Below are positions 51,901-60,193 of a DNA stretch of 64,000 nucleotides, one piece after another. The notes beneath the pieces are model-generated. The model was not told the DNA's origin, ran no database searches, and saw only the letters and a list, made by a program, of their open reading frames with translations. The position numbers and the translations under genes were made by a program. Numbering within the stretch: position 1 is the stretch's first letter; every line of letters starts with the position of its first letter. The DNA comes from Nitrospira sp. (GTDB lineage: Bacteria > Nitrospirota > Nitrospiria > Nitrospirales > Nitrospiraceae): positions 52,714 to 116,713 of the forward strand of contig JACOEL010000014.1 of assembly GCA_024998625.1 (NCBI GenBank), given 5' to 3'.

Positions 51901-53925
51901 ATGAGTGACTACGCAGTTCTCGGCGACCTATTAGTGATCTATGCGGTGTCCACTGCGGTGGTCTTCGTGTTCCATCAATTTCGCCTGCCGTCGATCGCCG
52001 GATTCCTGGTGGCCGGAGCCCTGATCGGTCCCCATGGGTTGCATCTGATTTCCGATGTGTCCCAGGTGCAGGTTCTGGCTGAGATCGGGATCGTGTTGCT
52101 GCTCTTTACGATCGGAATGGAATTTTCCTCCGCACACTTTGCAGCTGCCAGGCGCATTCTCATGGTTGCCGCGCCGGTTCAAACCGGGGGCGTCCTGGTT
52201 CTGGCATTGCTCGGGGCTCTGGCGGTGGGCCTCTCGTATCAACAAGGGATTTTCTGGGGCTTTCTCCTCTCATTAAGCAGCACGGCCATCGTGCTAAAAG
52301 CCCTTTCGGAACAGGGGGAGAGTGATTCGTTTCACGGTCGCGCCACTGTTGCGATTCTGATCTTCCAGGACCTTGCCGTCGTTCCGATGATGCTTGTCAC
52401 GCCCATCTTGGGCACTCCGAGCGGGAGTGCGATGGGGACGGTACTGATGACTTTGGTCAAGGCGGCGATTGTGGTCGGGTTGATCGTCGCGGCGGCCTGG
52501 TATCTCGTGCCGCGGCTCCTGCGCCATATCGTGCGGAGTCGAAGCCGTGAGCTGTTTCTGCTCTCGATCATCGTGCTCTGCCTCGGGATTGCCTGGCTGA
52601 CGTCGCTGGGCGGACTTTCGCTGGCCCTGGGTGCATTTATCGCAGGATTGGTCATTTCTGAGTCCGAATACAGCCATCAAGCATTGGCCGAAGTCCTACC
52701 CTTCCGTGACAGTTTCAATAGCCTGTTTTTCGTGTCGATCGGCGTTTTGATGGACATGCGTGTGGTGCTAGAGCATCCCTTCATTGTGCTGGGCCTCCTG
52801 CTGGCGGTCCTTGCCGGAAAACTGATCACCGGGAGCGGGGCGATGGTGGCGGCCGGGGCTCCGCCCAGATCGTCGGTGTTGGTCGGGGTGGCGCTCGCGC
52901 AGGTCGGCGAATTCAGTTTTATCCTGGCGCAACAGGGGCAGGATGCCGGTTTGTTCACCGGCGATCAGTATCAGTTATTTCTGGCGGTGTCGGTGTTGAC
53001 CATGGTGGTGACGCCGTTTTTGATGCAATGGTCGCCCGATCTGGGGCGGCGGATCGAAGCGATGCAACGCGTTCGGGGCTGGATGCCGACCCGCACCGCC
53101 GCGCATGTCGAGCAGCTGGAAGGTTCTCAGATCCGGATCAAAGACCATGTCATTATTGTGGGGTACGGGCTCAACGGTCGAAACCTCGCCCGCGTCTTGA
53201 GCGAAACCGAAATCCCGCATGTGGCCCTGGACTTGGACGGCGAAACGGTGCGCCGCGAGGCACGTCATGGCGTGCCGATCTACTACGGTGACGGCTCGAA
53301 TGCCAACGTGCTTCGGCATATGAAGATCGACGACGCCAAAGTGCTGGTCGTGGCCTTGTCTGATCCGTTCACGGCACGGAGAACGGTGAAGGTGGCCAAA
53401 GGATTGAATCCGAAGCTCCACATCGTCGTGCGGACGCGCTATTTGAGAGAGTTGGAAGAGTTGCATCAGTTGGGTGCGGACGATGTGGTGCCGGAAGAGT
53501 TCGAAACGTCGATCGAAATCTTTGCGCTGGTGCTGCGCACCTATAGTTTGCCGCAGGAATTTGTGGCCCGAAAAGCGGAGCAAATCAGGCGGGAAGGGTA
53601 TGCGCTGTTGCGTCGGAGCGAGATGCCGGAGTTGGCCCATCATCTCCGCGGGGGGACGTTGACCGATGTCGAAGTGGAAACCTGCCGGATCGATGACGAG
53701 GCTCCAGCGGTGGGAAAGTCGCTGACAGAACTCTCCATTCGCCCACGGACCGGCGCATCGGTGATTGCCTGGACTCGCAGCCAGGTCACTCAGTCAAATC
53801 CATCTGAAACCGTGCGGCTGCAGGCCGGCGATGTCGTCACGCTGCTCGGCTCCCGCGACCAGATTCGTCGGGCCATGGCGCTCTTGACTGAGCCCAATCA
53901 TGGCACGAGTCACCAACTCAAATAA
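51901..53925 (+). CDS. Kef-type cation:proton antiporter with TrkA domains
   Basis: A 674-residue CPA2-family transporter for potassium or sodium efflux. The membrane part (about 1-385) has 11-13 helices and the motif GPHGLHLI, IGIVLLLFTIGMEFS, and SLSSTAIVLKAL. A TrkA-N (RCK) domain (about 415-535) shows IIVGYGLNGRNLARVL with the G-x-G-x-x-G nucleotide site and IYYGDGSNANVLRHM. A TrkA-C domain lies at about 590-670 (AVGKSLTELSIRPRTG). These domains bind nucleotide and gate the channel, as in KefB/KefC/YbaL. Start ATG 51901. Confidence 0.92.
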   Translation: MSDYAVLGDLLVIYAVSTAVVFVFHQFRLPSIAGFLVAGALIGPHGLHLISDVSQVQVLAEIGIVLLLFTIGMEFSSAHFAAARRILMVAAPVQTGGVLVLALLGALAVGLSYQQGIFWGFLLSLSSTAIVLKALSEQGESDSFHGRATVAILIFQDLAVVPMMLVTPILGTPSGSAMGTVLMTLVKAAIVVGLIVAAAWYLVPRLLRHIVRSRSRELFLLSIIVLCLGIAWLTSLGGLSLALGAFIAGLVISESEYSHQALAEVLPFRDSFNSLFFVSIGVLMDMRVVLEHPFIVLGLLLAVLAGKLITGSGAMVAAGAPPRSSVLVGVALAQVGEFSFILAQQGQDAGLFTGDQYQLFLAVSVLTMVVTPFLMQWSPDLGRRIEAMQRVRGWMPTRTAAHVEQLEGSQIRIKDHVIIVGYGLNGRNLARVLSETEIPHVALDLDGETVRREARHGVPIYYGDGSNANVLRHMKIDDAKVLVVALSDPFTARRTVKVAKGLNPKLHIVVRTRYLRELEELHQLGADDVVPEEFETSIEIFALVLRTYSLPQEFVARKAEQIRREGYALLRRSEMPELAHHLRGGTLTDVEVETCRIDDEAPAVGKSLTELSIRPRTGASVIAWTRSQVTQSNPSETVRLQAGDVVTLLGSRDQIRRAMALLTEPNHGTSHQLK

Positions 53926-53934
53926 CCCGGTCGG

Positions 53935-55023
53935 CTAACTTCTCCAGCGAAGCGTCACGCGGTCTTTCAGCGGATGGTCTAGGGGACGTCCGGTTTGGAC
54001 GGCGGCGAGATGGGCGGCCTTCAATTTGTAGTACCACTTGGCGGGCGTATCGGCGTCATCGATCAGCATGAGCGCCGGTTTGTATTTCAGTCCCACGGCT
54101 TGCCGCTCCATGGCCTGCTTGTCCTGCTTCATGAAGATGTTGGCGAAATAACGGAACAGCGGCTTGGCAAAGGGTAGCCAAGGCAGGATGTTCCAGGCGG
54201 CGGCAAAATCGATCCGGCATTGTTGCTCGCCCACAGGCGTGACCGTGGCGCGCGACGAGACGTACATCGAACCGCATTGCACGAACTCGAAGCGTTGATT
54301 GGGGAGCACAAAGTCGATGGTCGTCGTCAAGGGCCCGCCGTAGAGCCGGTTGAGGAGCTTGTAGGGTCCGCTGTTCTTCGACGGCGCATGGGGAACCATA
54401 CGAAACCCGTTCGGGATCGGCTCGAAGGTTTTCGCCTTATCGTGCATGCTGGCCTTGGTCCGCCACCAGGAGCTCTGGTGCACAAAGGGTCCGTGGGCCG
54501 GGTCCATGAGTCCGACGATGCCGTCATCGATCGTGCAGTCCAAAATCGTCGAGATCTGGATCATGCGATAGGGTTCGGACGGGAGCGGGAGACGCGGGAG
54601 TTCCGGAACCGGCTGTTGCGGCTGTTGCGGATCAGGCAGAAACACCCAGACATATCCGTCCTGATCCTGGCAGGGATAGGACGTGATGCCGATCTTTTCT
54701 GGTTGAAGCGGGGACCCTTCCACGAGTGCCGGGATATGGCGGCAGCGGCCGCAGGTATCGAACTGCCATCCATGATAGGCGCATTCGACGCGCTCTCCAT
54801 CAAACTGTCCGAACGAGAGCGGCATGCCGCGATGGGGGCAGATGTCGCGCATCGCCGCCACCTGGCCCTGCTTGTCGCGGCAGACGAGAATCGGTTGCCC
54901 TAACATCACCTGGGTTTGCATCTGGCCGATTGACAGAGCCGTGCTCGTGGTGGCCGGATACCAGAAGCCGAAGAGCGGGGCGCTCTTTGTCGGTTTGAGT
55001 TCGGTGATGAGGTCTGTGCTCAT
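53935..55023 (-). CDS. Rieske-type aromatic-ring oxygenase, alpha-subunit-like
   Basis: A 362-residue protein. The Rieske [2Fe-2S] ligands are C62-x-H64 (CPHRG) and C81-x-x-H84 (CAYHGW). The catalytic domain has the mononuclear iron site candidate DPAHGPFVH and a partner Asp further along. This is the Rieske non-haem oxygenase family that includes Pao/vanillate-type monooxygenases; substrate unknown. Its 3' end lies 9 bases from the end of the antiporter gene, so they converge. No reductase or ferredoxin partner is adjacent. Confidence 0.88.
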   Translation of the reverse strand: MSTDLITELKPTKSAPLFGFWYPATTSTALSIGQMQTQVMLGQPILVCRDKQGQVAAMRDICPHRGMPLSFGQFDGERVECAYHGWQFDTCGRCRHIPALVEGSPLQPEKIGITSYPCQDQDGYVWVFLPDPQQPQQPVPELPRLPLPSEPYRMIQISTILDCTIDDGIVGLMDPAHGPFVHQSSWWRTKASMHDKAKTFEPIPNGFRMVPHAPSKNSGPYKLLNRLYGGPLTTTIDFVLPNQRFEFVQCGSMYVSSRATVTPVGEQQCRIDFAAAWNILPWLPFAKPLFRYFANIFMKQDKQAMERQAVGLKYKPALMLIDDADTPAKWYYKLKAAHLAAVQTGRPLDHPLKDRVTLRWRS

Positions 55024-55268
55024 GGATGATACAGTTGCCGGGTTTGTCGCGATGCGTGAGGCTGTTCGTCGCCGAATGGACTATAACGGCGGGCCCGCAA
55101 CAGGTCAAGCAAGCGGCAGCCCGGGGCGAAGGCCGCAGACGGTACGATCCGGATGGCCAAACCCCGCTCCCGACCCCGCATTTCTTGACAAGAAAAAGAA
55201 GCGGAGACTATAGTCAATTTCTATCGTATGTGACTTCATATCCCTACTCCGAGAGGCGAGGTACCCTC

Positions 55269-55799
55269 ATGACAACCGCACAAATCGAGCCCACGGCTGC
55301 GCTGGCGGAACTCCGCGAATCGAAGGCGGATCGTGTCACGATCGTGCTCCTCAGCGGAGACCTCGATAAAGCCATGGCCGCCTTCATTATCGCCACCGGC
55401 GCGGCAGCCATGGGGATGCAGGTCACGGTGTTCTTTACGTTTTGGGGCCTCAATACGATCCGTAAGAAAGGCGCGAGCAGTTCAGCGTCTGACTGGCTGC
55501 GTCGGATGTTCGGGTTCCTCAACAAGGGCGGAGCCGATACGTTGCCCCTCTCGCGTTTTCATTTCTGGGGGTTGGGCACGAAAATGATGCAAGTGGTGAT
55601 GAGGCAGAATCGTATGCCGGGCGTGCCGGAGCTCATGCAGATGGCGCTGGACCTCGGTGTCCGGTTCATCGCCTGCACGACGACGATGGGTCTGATGGGC
55701 ATCACGAAAGATACGTTGATCGACGGGATCGATCAGTTTGCCGGTGTGACGACCTACCTGGCCGAAGCCAAGCAGGGCAGCGTCAATCTGTTTATCTGA
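55269..55799 (+). CDS. DsrE2-like (DsrE/DsrF/DrsH) sulfur-relay protein
   Basis: A 176-residue protein of the DsrE/F superfamily, DsrE2 subgroup, with hydrophobic stretches (AFIIATGAAAMGMQVTVFFTFWGL) and MRQNRMPGVPELMQMALDLGVRFIACTTTMGLMGI. The conserved Cys in RFIACTTTM corresponds to the sulfur-carrying position. It is followed 20 bases later by tusA, a common pair in sulfur trafficking and persulfide transfer. Start ATG 55269; the longer frame from 55026 has no similarity. Confidence 0.9.
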   Translation: MTTAQIEPTAALAELRESKADRVTIVLLSGDLDKAMAAFIIATGAAAMGMQVTVFFTFWGLNTIRKKGASSSASDWLRRMFGFLNKGGADTLPLSRFHFWGLGTKMMQVVMRQNRMPGVPELMQMALDLGVRFIACTTTMGLMGITKDTLIDGIDQFAGVTTYLAEAKQGSVNLFI

Positions 55800-55819
55800 G
55801 CGAGAGGTTGAGGAGCGGC

Positions 55820-56065
55820 ATGATGCAGGCTGATGTGAAACTCGATACGCTCGGGTATTTTTGCCCGATGCCGATTATTCTGACGTCGAAGAAGATCAAG
55901 GAACTGACGACCGGTCAGGTGCTGGAAGTCGTGTCGGACGATGAAGGCATCAAGAAGGATATGCCGGCCTGGTGTGAGACAACCGGCCACGAAATGGTGG
56001 GGCTCGAAGAGGAGCAGAGTGCATCCAAGCGGATCTACAAGGCCTTTGTCAAGAAAACCAAGTAG
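55820..56065 (+). CDS. TusA-family sulfurtransferase
   Basis: An 81-residue protein. The signature C-P-x-P is at residues 15-18 (YFCPMPI), where the Cys carries persulfide sulfur, followed by SKKIKELTTGQVLEVVSDDEGIKKDMPAWCETTGHEMVG. It is coupled to the DsrE2-like gene (20-base gap) and ends before a terminator. GAGGAG precedes the ATG at 55820; ATG 55823 is an alternative. In other bacteria TusA feeds tRNA thiolation, molybdenum cofactor or sulfur oxidation; the local partner suggests sulfur relay. Confidence 0.93.
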   Translation: MMQADVKLDTLGYFCPMPIILTSKKIKELTTGQVLEVVSDDEGIKKDMPAWCETTGHEMVGLEEEQSASKRIYKAFVKKTK

Positions 56066-56107
56066 GGGCAGCGACAGGCGCACGAACGCGGGGCCGTCTA
56101 GTTAGGC

Positions 56108-56145
56108 AAAGCCGGAGGGCATGATCACCAGCCCCCGGCTTTTTT
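56108..56145 (+). terminator. Rho-independent terminator after the tusA-like gene
   Basis: A GCCGG-GGG / CCC-CCGGC stem with one unpaired base, followed by CTTTTTTG. Placed 43 bases after the stop codon. Confidence 0.85.
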
Positions 56146-56204
56146 GTTGCCTCTGACTTCCAGGATGGAATGGGCGGACCGGGTTGGGTGAGAGAGGGAA
56201 CGTC

Positions 56205-57767
56205 GTGAGCCAGGTTGTTGAATGTGTCCCAAACTTCAGCGAGGGACGGAACTCCGAGATTGTCGATGCGTTAGCCGGAGTGGTTCGCTCAGTACCCGGC
56301 GTCGTCCTGCTGGATGAGACGAAGGATCCCGATCATCATCGGGCCGTCGTGACCTTCGCCGGCCGGCCCTACGCCGTGGCCGAGGTGGCCTATCAGATGG
56401 CGCGAATGGCCTCCCAGTTGATCGATCTCCGAACCCATCATGGCGAACATCCGCGCGTCGGGGCGACGGATGTGATGCCGTTTGTGCCGATTCGTGGCGT
56501 CAGTATGCAGGATTGTGTGCAACTGGCCCGCATGGTCGGCCAGCGTATCGGGAATGAGTTGAAAATTCCGGTGTTTCTGTACGAACAAGCGGCGTCCAGG
56601 CCTGAGCGAAAACAGCTGGAGTGGGTTCGGAAGGGTGGCTTGAAGGGACTGGCGGATCGGATGGCAAGCGACCCTGCGTGGGTGCCGGACTTCGGTCCGA
56701 AGCTCCTGCACCAGACGGCCGGGGCCACGGTGGTGGGGGCGCGGTGGCCGCTGATCGCCTTCAACGTGAATTTGAAGAGTCGCGATCTTTCGGTTGCCAA
56801 GGCCATCGCCAAGGTGGTGCGTCAGTCGAGTGGCGGACTCCCGTTCGTCAAGGCGATCGGCGTGGAGCTGAAGAGCCAACAACTCGTGCAGGTATCGATG
56901 AATTTGACGAACCCTGAAGAGACGCCGCTCCCTGTCGTGTTTGCGGCAGTGCAGCGAGAAGCGGCGGCTCGTGGCGTGGAGGTGGCCGGCACGGAGATCG
57001 TCGGGTTGGTTCCCGAACAGGCGCTCATGGAGACGGTGCAGCAGGCCCTCTGTCTCAACCAATTCGACGGACGACAGGTGCTGGAGTCGCGATTGGATCG
57101 TCCCGAATCGCGGGAGGCAATCGGGCGGATGGCGGCGTCGCAGCCGGTAAAGGAGCAATCGCCGTCGCCCGCGAAGACCGGGGCGCCGGACGGGAAGATG
57201 TCGGAGCTTCAGGGGCAAACCGGCGGCAGCGCGGGGGCCCAGTCGGCGGCGTTTGCAGCTGGGTTAGGGATGATGGTGGCAAAGCTGAATCGAGCGCGTG
57301 CGGTTGAAACGCGTTTGTCCGAAATTCGCACACGCTTCCACGAATTGGCGCAAGCGGATCGAGATGCCTATGGGCTCGTGCTCCAGGCGAGAAAGCTTCC
57401 GATCACCCATCCTGACCGCCCGCTCCAACTCTCATCGAACTTGCTAGGGGCGATAGAACCGCCGTTGGAAATTGTGAAGCTGTCTTGCGAACTCATTCCC
57501 TTGCTGCGGGGCCTCCTGACTCAAACGAAACCGGAACTCCAGCCGGATCTGAAGATGGGCCTTTGCCTTGCCGATGCCGTCATCGATGGGTGCCTCGGAA
57601 TGATCGAGGAGAACATGAAAATTCAACCAAATCAGGTACTTATTGCATCGATTCGAGAGCGATTCTCCGTTGCGGAACAAATGCTTGTGGATGCGAAATC
57701 GCTATGTTACACTCCGCCCTTCGATTCCTGGGCCCAAAACATGTTGAATATCCTGAAACTTCGGTGA
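56205..57767 (+). CDS. Glutamate formimidoyltransferase / formimidoyl-THF cyclodeaminase fusion
   Basis: Bifunctional folate enzyme (FTCD). The N-terminal transferase part (about 1-300) begins VECVPNFSEGRNSEIVDAL and contains HHRAVVTFAG, THHGEHPRVGATDVMPFVPI and FNVNLKSRDLSVAKAIAK. The C-terminal cyclodeaminase part (about 345-520) shows GLGMMVAKLNRAR and helical LLGAIEPPLEIVKLS. An alanine/proline linker joins the two. Length 520 residues, typical for the fusion. Start is GTG 56205 with GAGAGAGGGA upstream; TTG 56184 is in frame but less likely. The classical role is histidine degradation, but no hut genes are here. It lies 23 bases before rpsU. Confidence 0.93.
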   Translation: MSQVVECVPNFSEGRNSEIVDALAGVVRSVPGVVLLDETKDPDHHRAVVTFAGRPYAVAEVAYQMARMASQLIDLRTHHGEHPRVGATDVMPFVPIRGVSMQDCVQLARMVGQRIGNELKIPVFLYEQAASRPERKQLEWVRKGGLKGLADRMASDPAWVPDFGPKLLHQTAGATVVGARWPLIAFNVNLKSRDLSVAKAIAKVVRQSSGGLPFVKAIGVELKSQQLVQVSMNLTNPEETPLPVVFAAVQREAAARGVEVAGTEIVGLVPEQALMETVQQALCLNQFDGRQVLESRLDRPESREAIGRMAASQPVKEQSPSPAKTGAPDGKMSELQGQTGGSAGAQSAAFAAGLGMMVAKLNRARAVETRLSEIRTRFHELAQADRDAYGLVLQARKLPITHPDRPLQLSSNLLGAIEPPLEIVKLSCELIPLLRGLLTQTKPELQPDLKMGLCLADAVIDGCLGMIEENMKIQPNQVLIASIRERFSVAEQMLVDAKSLCYTPPFDSWAQNMLNILKLR

Positions 57768-57790
57768 AAGAGAGTCGAAGGTAGCTGACG

Positions 57791-57985
57791 ATGGAAATTA
57801 AGGTTTTCAATAACAACGTCGAAAAAGCCCTGAAGGTCGCCAAGAAGAAATTGGCGGGCGAAGGATTGTTCCGTGAACTGAAGCGCCGCCGCTACTATGA
57901 AAAGCCGAGCGTACGGAAGAAGGCGAAGGAGCGAGAGGCTCAGCGCCGCCGGCAGAAGTGGCTCGCGAAGAGACGGCCCGAATAG
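57791..57985 (+). CDS. rpsU: 30S ribosomal protein S21
   Basis: A 64-residue basic protein of the small ribosomal subunit. MEIKVFNNNVEKALKVAKKKLAGEGLFRELKRRRYYEKPS is the classical S21 pattern, with an Arg/Lys-rich helical tail. It follows the FTCD gene by 23 bases. Confidence 0.97.
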   Translation: MEIKVFNNNVEKALKVAKKKLAGEGLFRELKRRRYYEKPSVRKKAKEREAQRRRQKWLAKRRPE

Positions 57986-58056
57986 ACGTCAGGCGTTCGT
58001 TTCCTCCGCCGGCTAGTTCGACCATTCTCTGTTGAATTCCCCACTCCGGCAGCTCC

Positions 58057-58716
58057 ATGCAGGCGCAAGAGATCCACGCCGCCATCCGAACGGTCAAGCG
58101 GGAAGTCGCCCGTTGGCCGGATCCGGTTGTCGGCGTCGTCGCCAGACAATCAGGCCGAGATCCCTTCCTCGTGTTGATCTCCTGCCTTCTCAGTCTGCGC
58201 ACGAAAGACAAGACCACAGCCGAAGCCAGCGAGCGGCTCTTCGCCTTGGCGGCCACACCGGCGACCATTCAGGCGCTGACCATCCCGATCATCGAGCGCG
58301 CCATCTATCCCGTCGGGTTCTATCGGACAAAGGCCAAACAGATTCAGCAGATCTGCGCCCTGCTCCTGGAGCGGCACCATGGTCGGGTGCCGGACAAGAT
58401 CGATGAATTGCTGACGTTGCCGGGGGTCGGGAGGAAGACGGCCAATCTGGTGGTGACGGTCGGATTTGAAAAACCGGGGATTTGCGTCGATATTCACGTC
58501 CACCGAATCAGCAACCGGTGGGGGTATGTCAAGACCAAGAGTCCCGATGAAACGGAAACGGCGCTCCGCGAGAAACTTCCGCGCAAGTATTGGATCACAT
58601 TCAACGACTTGCTCGTACCCTACGGACAGCACCTCTGCCAACCGGTCTCGCCGTTGTGCAGCCAGTGCAAGATTGCGGCGTATTGCGATCGTGTCGGCGT
58701 GACGAAAAGCCGTTAA
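58057..58716 (+). CDS. nth: Endonuclease III
   Basis: DNA glycosylase/AP lyase that removes oxidised pyrimidines. The helix-hairpin-helix is LPGVGRKTANL with the catalytic lysine K127, followed by the catalytic Asp D145 in VDIHVHR. The [4Fe-4S] cysteines follow the C-x6-C-x2-C-x5-C pattern in CQPVSPLCSQCKIAAYC near the C-terminus. Length 219 residues, usual for the family. An ATG starts at 58057. Confidence 0.95.
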   Translation: MQAQEIHAAIRTVKREVARWPDPVVGVVARQSGRDPFLVLISCLLSLRTKDKTTAEASERLFALAATPATIQALTIPIIERAIYPVGFYRTKAKQIQQICALLLERHHGRVPDKIDELLTLPGVGRKTANLVVTVGFEKPGICVDIHVHRISNRWGYVKTKSPDETETALREKLPRKYWITFNDLLVPYGQHLCQPVSPLCSQCKIAAYCDRVGVTKSR

Positions 58717-58789
58717 GCGTGAAGCGCCGCTACGTCCCAAGTCACCAATTCTTCAGCGGGATGCGAACAACGGGATATGAGGGACTTGG

Positions 58790-59209
58790 TCAAATGAACA
58801 GTTTGGTTTCCGCCTGCGCGGTGAGCGAGAGAATGGAGGGGAGGCCGAGCACTTCGTCCACGTTGCGTTCCACCGCGCCGGCTTCCACCCCCATATATTC
58901 CAGACCCGCGCTACAGGCGATGAGACGAAACTGCCCGACGAGACGGGCTTCGTGAAACATCTCGGAAATCGTGGGGACCTTCTTTTCCTTCAGCAGGCGA
59001 GTGACCTGCTCCGCCGATGCGGCATATTCGGGCGGGAAGTCGATCTGATCGATCCGGCCCTCGGCCAGTTTTTTGATCGTCCAAAACAGCAACACCACGA
59101 TGACATCCTTGCCCATGGCGGCGGCGGTAAGCCCCAGAGTGGCGACCTGGTGTAATTTGTCGTACGTGGCGTTATGGGCGAAGATGACGAACTTGGGTTT
59201 ATCGGCCAT
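58790..59209 (-). CDS. DsrE-family protein
   Basis: A 139-residue DsrE/F-like protein: KFVIFAHNATYDKLHQVATLGLTAAAMGKDVIVVLLFWTIKKL, then ARLVGQFRLIACSAGLEYMGVE. The Cys in RLIACSAG matches the sulfur-binding position. It lies 5 bases downstream of the small exported protein gene on the same strand. With the DsrE2-TusA pair at 55.3 kb it is the third sulfur-relay-type gene in the window. Confidence 0.9.
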   Translation of the reverse strand: MADKPKFVIFAHNATYDKLHQVATLGLTAAAMGKDVIVVLLFWTIKKLAEGRIDQIDFPPEYAASAEQVTRLLKEKKVPTISEMFHEARLVGQFRLIACSAGLEYMGVEAGAVERNVDEVLGLPSILSLTAQAETKLFI

Positions 59210-59214
59210 GGCGG

Positions 59215-59610
59215 CTATTGGACCCTTTGGCTGGTTTTGACGCTATTCACAAAATCGGTGATGGCCGCATCCACTTCGGCCGGTGTCATGGCGCGATCGT
59301 GCATTTCGCTCTCGTCGAGGAGGTAGCGCTCCCCTTCTTTTTCCTGCCGCACCACCACGGAATTTTCCGGTGTCACTTCCACCCGCATGAACCATTCTTT
59401 CTTGCCCTTGGTAATCACCACTTCTTTGCCGAGTCCGATCCGAGTGATGTCGATCTGTAGTTCCGACTCAGTGGTGCCATCAGCTGCCCAAGCCGCTTGG
59501 CTGCTGAGTGCAATGGGGCACAACGAGAGGGCGAATCCGAGCACCGCTAGGCCGGAGGCCTGGAGGCAGAGTCTCACCCGTCGTGCGCTGCTGGGTCGCA
59601 TCGGCAGCAT
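59215..59610 (-). CDS. Small exported protein, unknown
   Basis: A 131-residue protein with signal peptide (about 1-42, ending AAWAADG). The mature part has ITRIGLGKEVVITKGKKEWFMRVEVTPENSVVVRQEKEGERYLLDESEMHDRAMTP, mostly beta strand and charged. No family recognised. It is followed after 5 bases by the dsrE-like gene and may be co-transcribed. ATG 59601 is an alternative start. Confidence 0.55.
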   Translation of the reverse strand: MLPMRPSSARRVRLCLQASGLAVLGFALSLCPIALSSQAAWAADGTTESELQIDITRIGLGKEVVITKGKKEWFMRVEVTPENSVVVRQEKEGERYLLDESEMHDRAMTPAEVDAAITDFVNSVKTSQRVQ

Positions 59611-59703
59611 GGTGCGGAATTATAGCTGGCGGAGCAGGCAACGTAAACTGGCTCGGCTCCGTCACCCTTTCCGCCATGCAAAGTCCCATGCTAGGATGCG
59701 CCG

Positions 59704-60135
59704 GTGATAAGCGAATTTCTGACGCAGATCGAATCCTACGTGCCGGCGAATGTGCTGATCTGGTTTGCCGTCTCCTCCGTGTTCATGTTCGTGGGGACCT
59801 TGATCGCGATTCCCATCATTCTGATGCGGCTGCCGGCCGACTATTTCGATGTCCGCACTCCGCGCCCCTGGATGGAGAACCACCACCCGATCCTTCGCGT
59901 GATCGGCCATGTGGTAAAGAACGTCGTGGGCGCGATTTTTCTGTTCGCGGGTTTTCTTATGCTGTTTCTGCCCGGACAGGGTGTGCTGACGATGTTGATC
60001 GGTCTTTCCTTGATTGAGTTTCCCGGCAAGCGGCGGGTGGAGGCCAAGATCGTGGGGCAATCCACCGTGCTCAGCACCATCAATGCCATGCGGGCCAAGT
60101 TCGCCAAACCGCCGCTCATCATCGCACCCGACTGA
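59704..60135 (+). CDS. PGPGW-type small transmembrane protein
   Basis: A 143-residue membrane protein with two or three hydrophobic helices (about 17-42, 68-95, 95-112) and the family pattern LFLPGQGVLTMLIGLSLIEFPGKRR. Start GTG 59704. It is divergent from the small exported protein gene. Function unknown; 58 bases before polA. Confidence 0.8.
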   Translation: MISEFLTQIESYVPANVLIWFAVSSVFMFVGTLIAIPIILMRLPADYFDVRTPRPWMENHHPILRVIGHVVKNVVGAIFLFAGFLMLFLPGQGVLTMLIGLSLIEFPGKRRVEAKIVGQSTVLSTINAMRAKFAKPPLIIAPD

Positions 60136-60193
60136 GAGCGATGCGTAAAGTTCGGCCGCTCCGTGTTGCTCTACCGGTTACGTTGTCTCAGCT

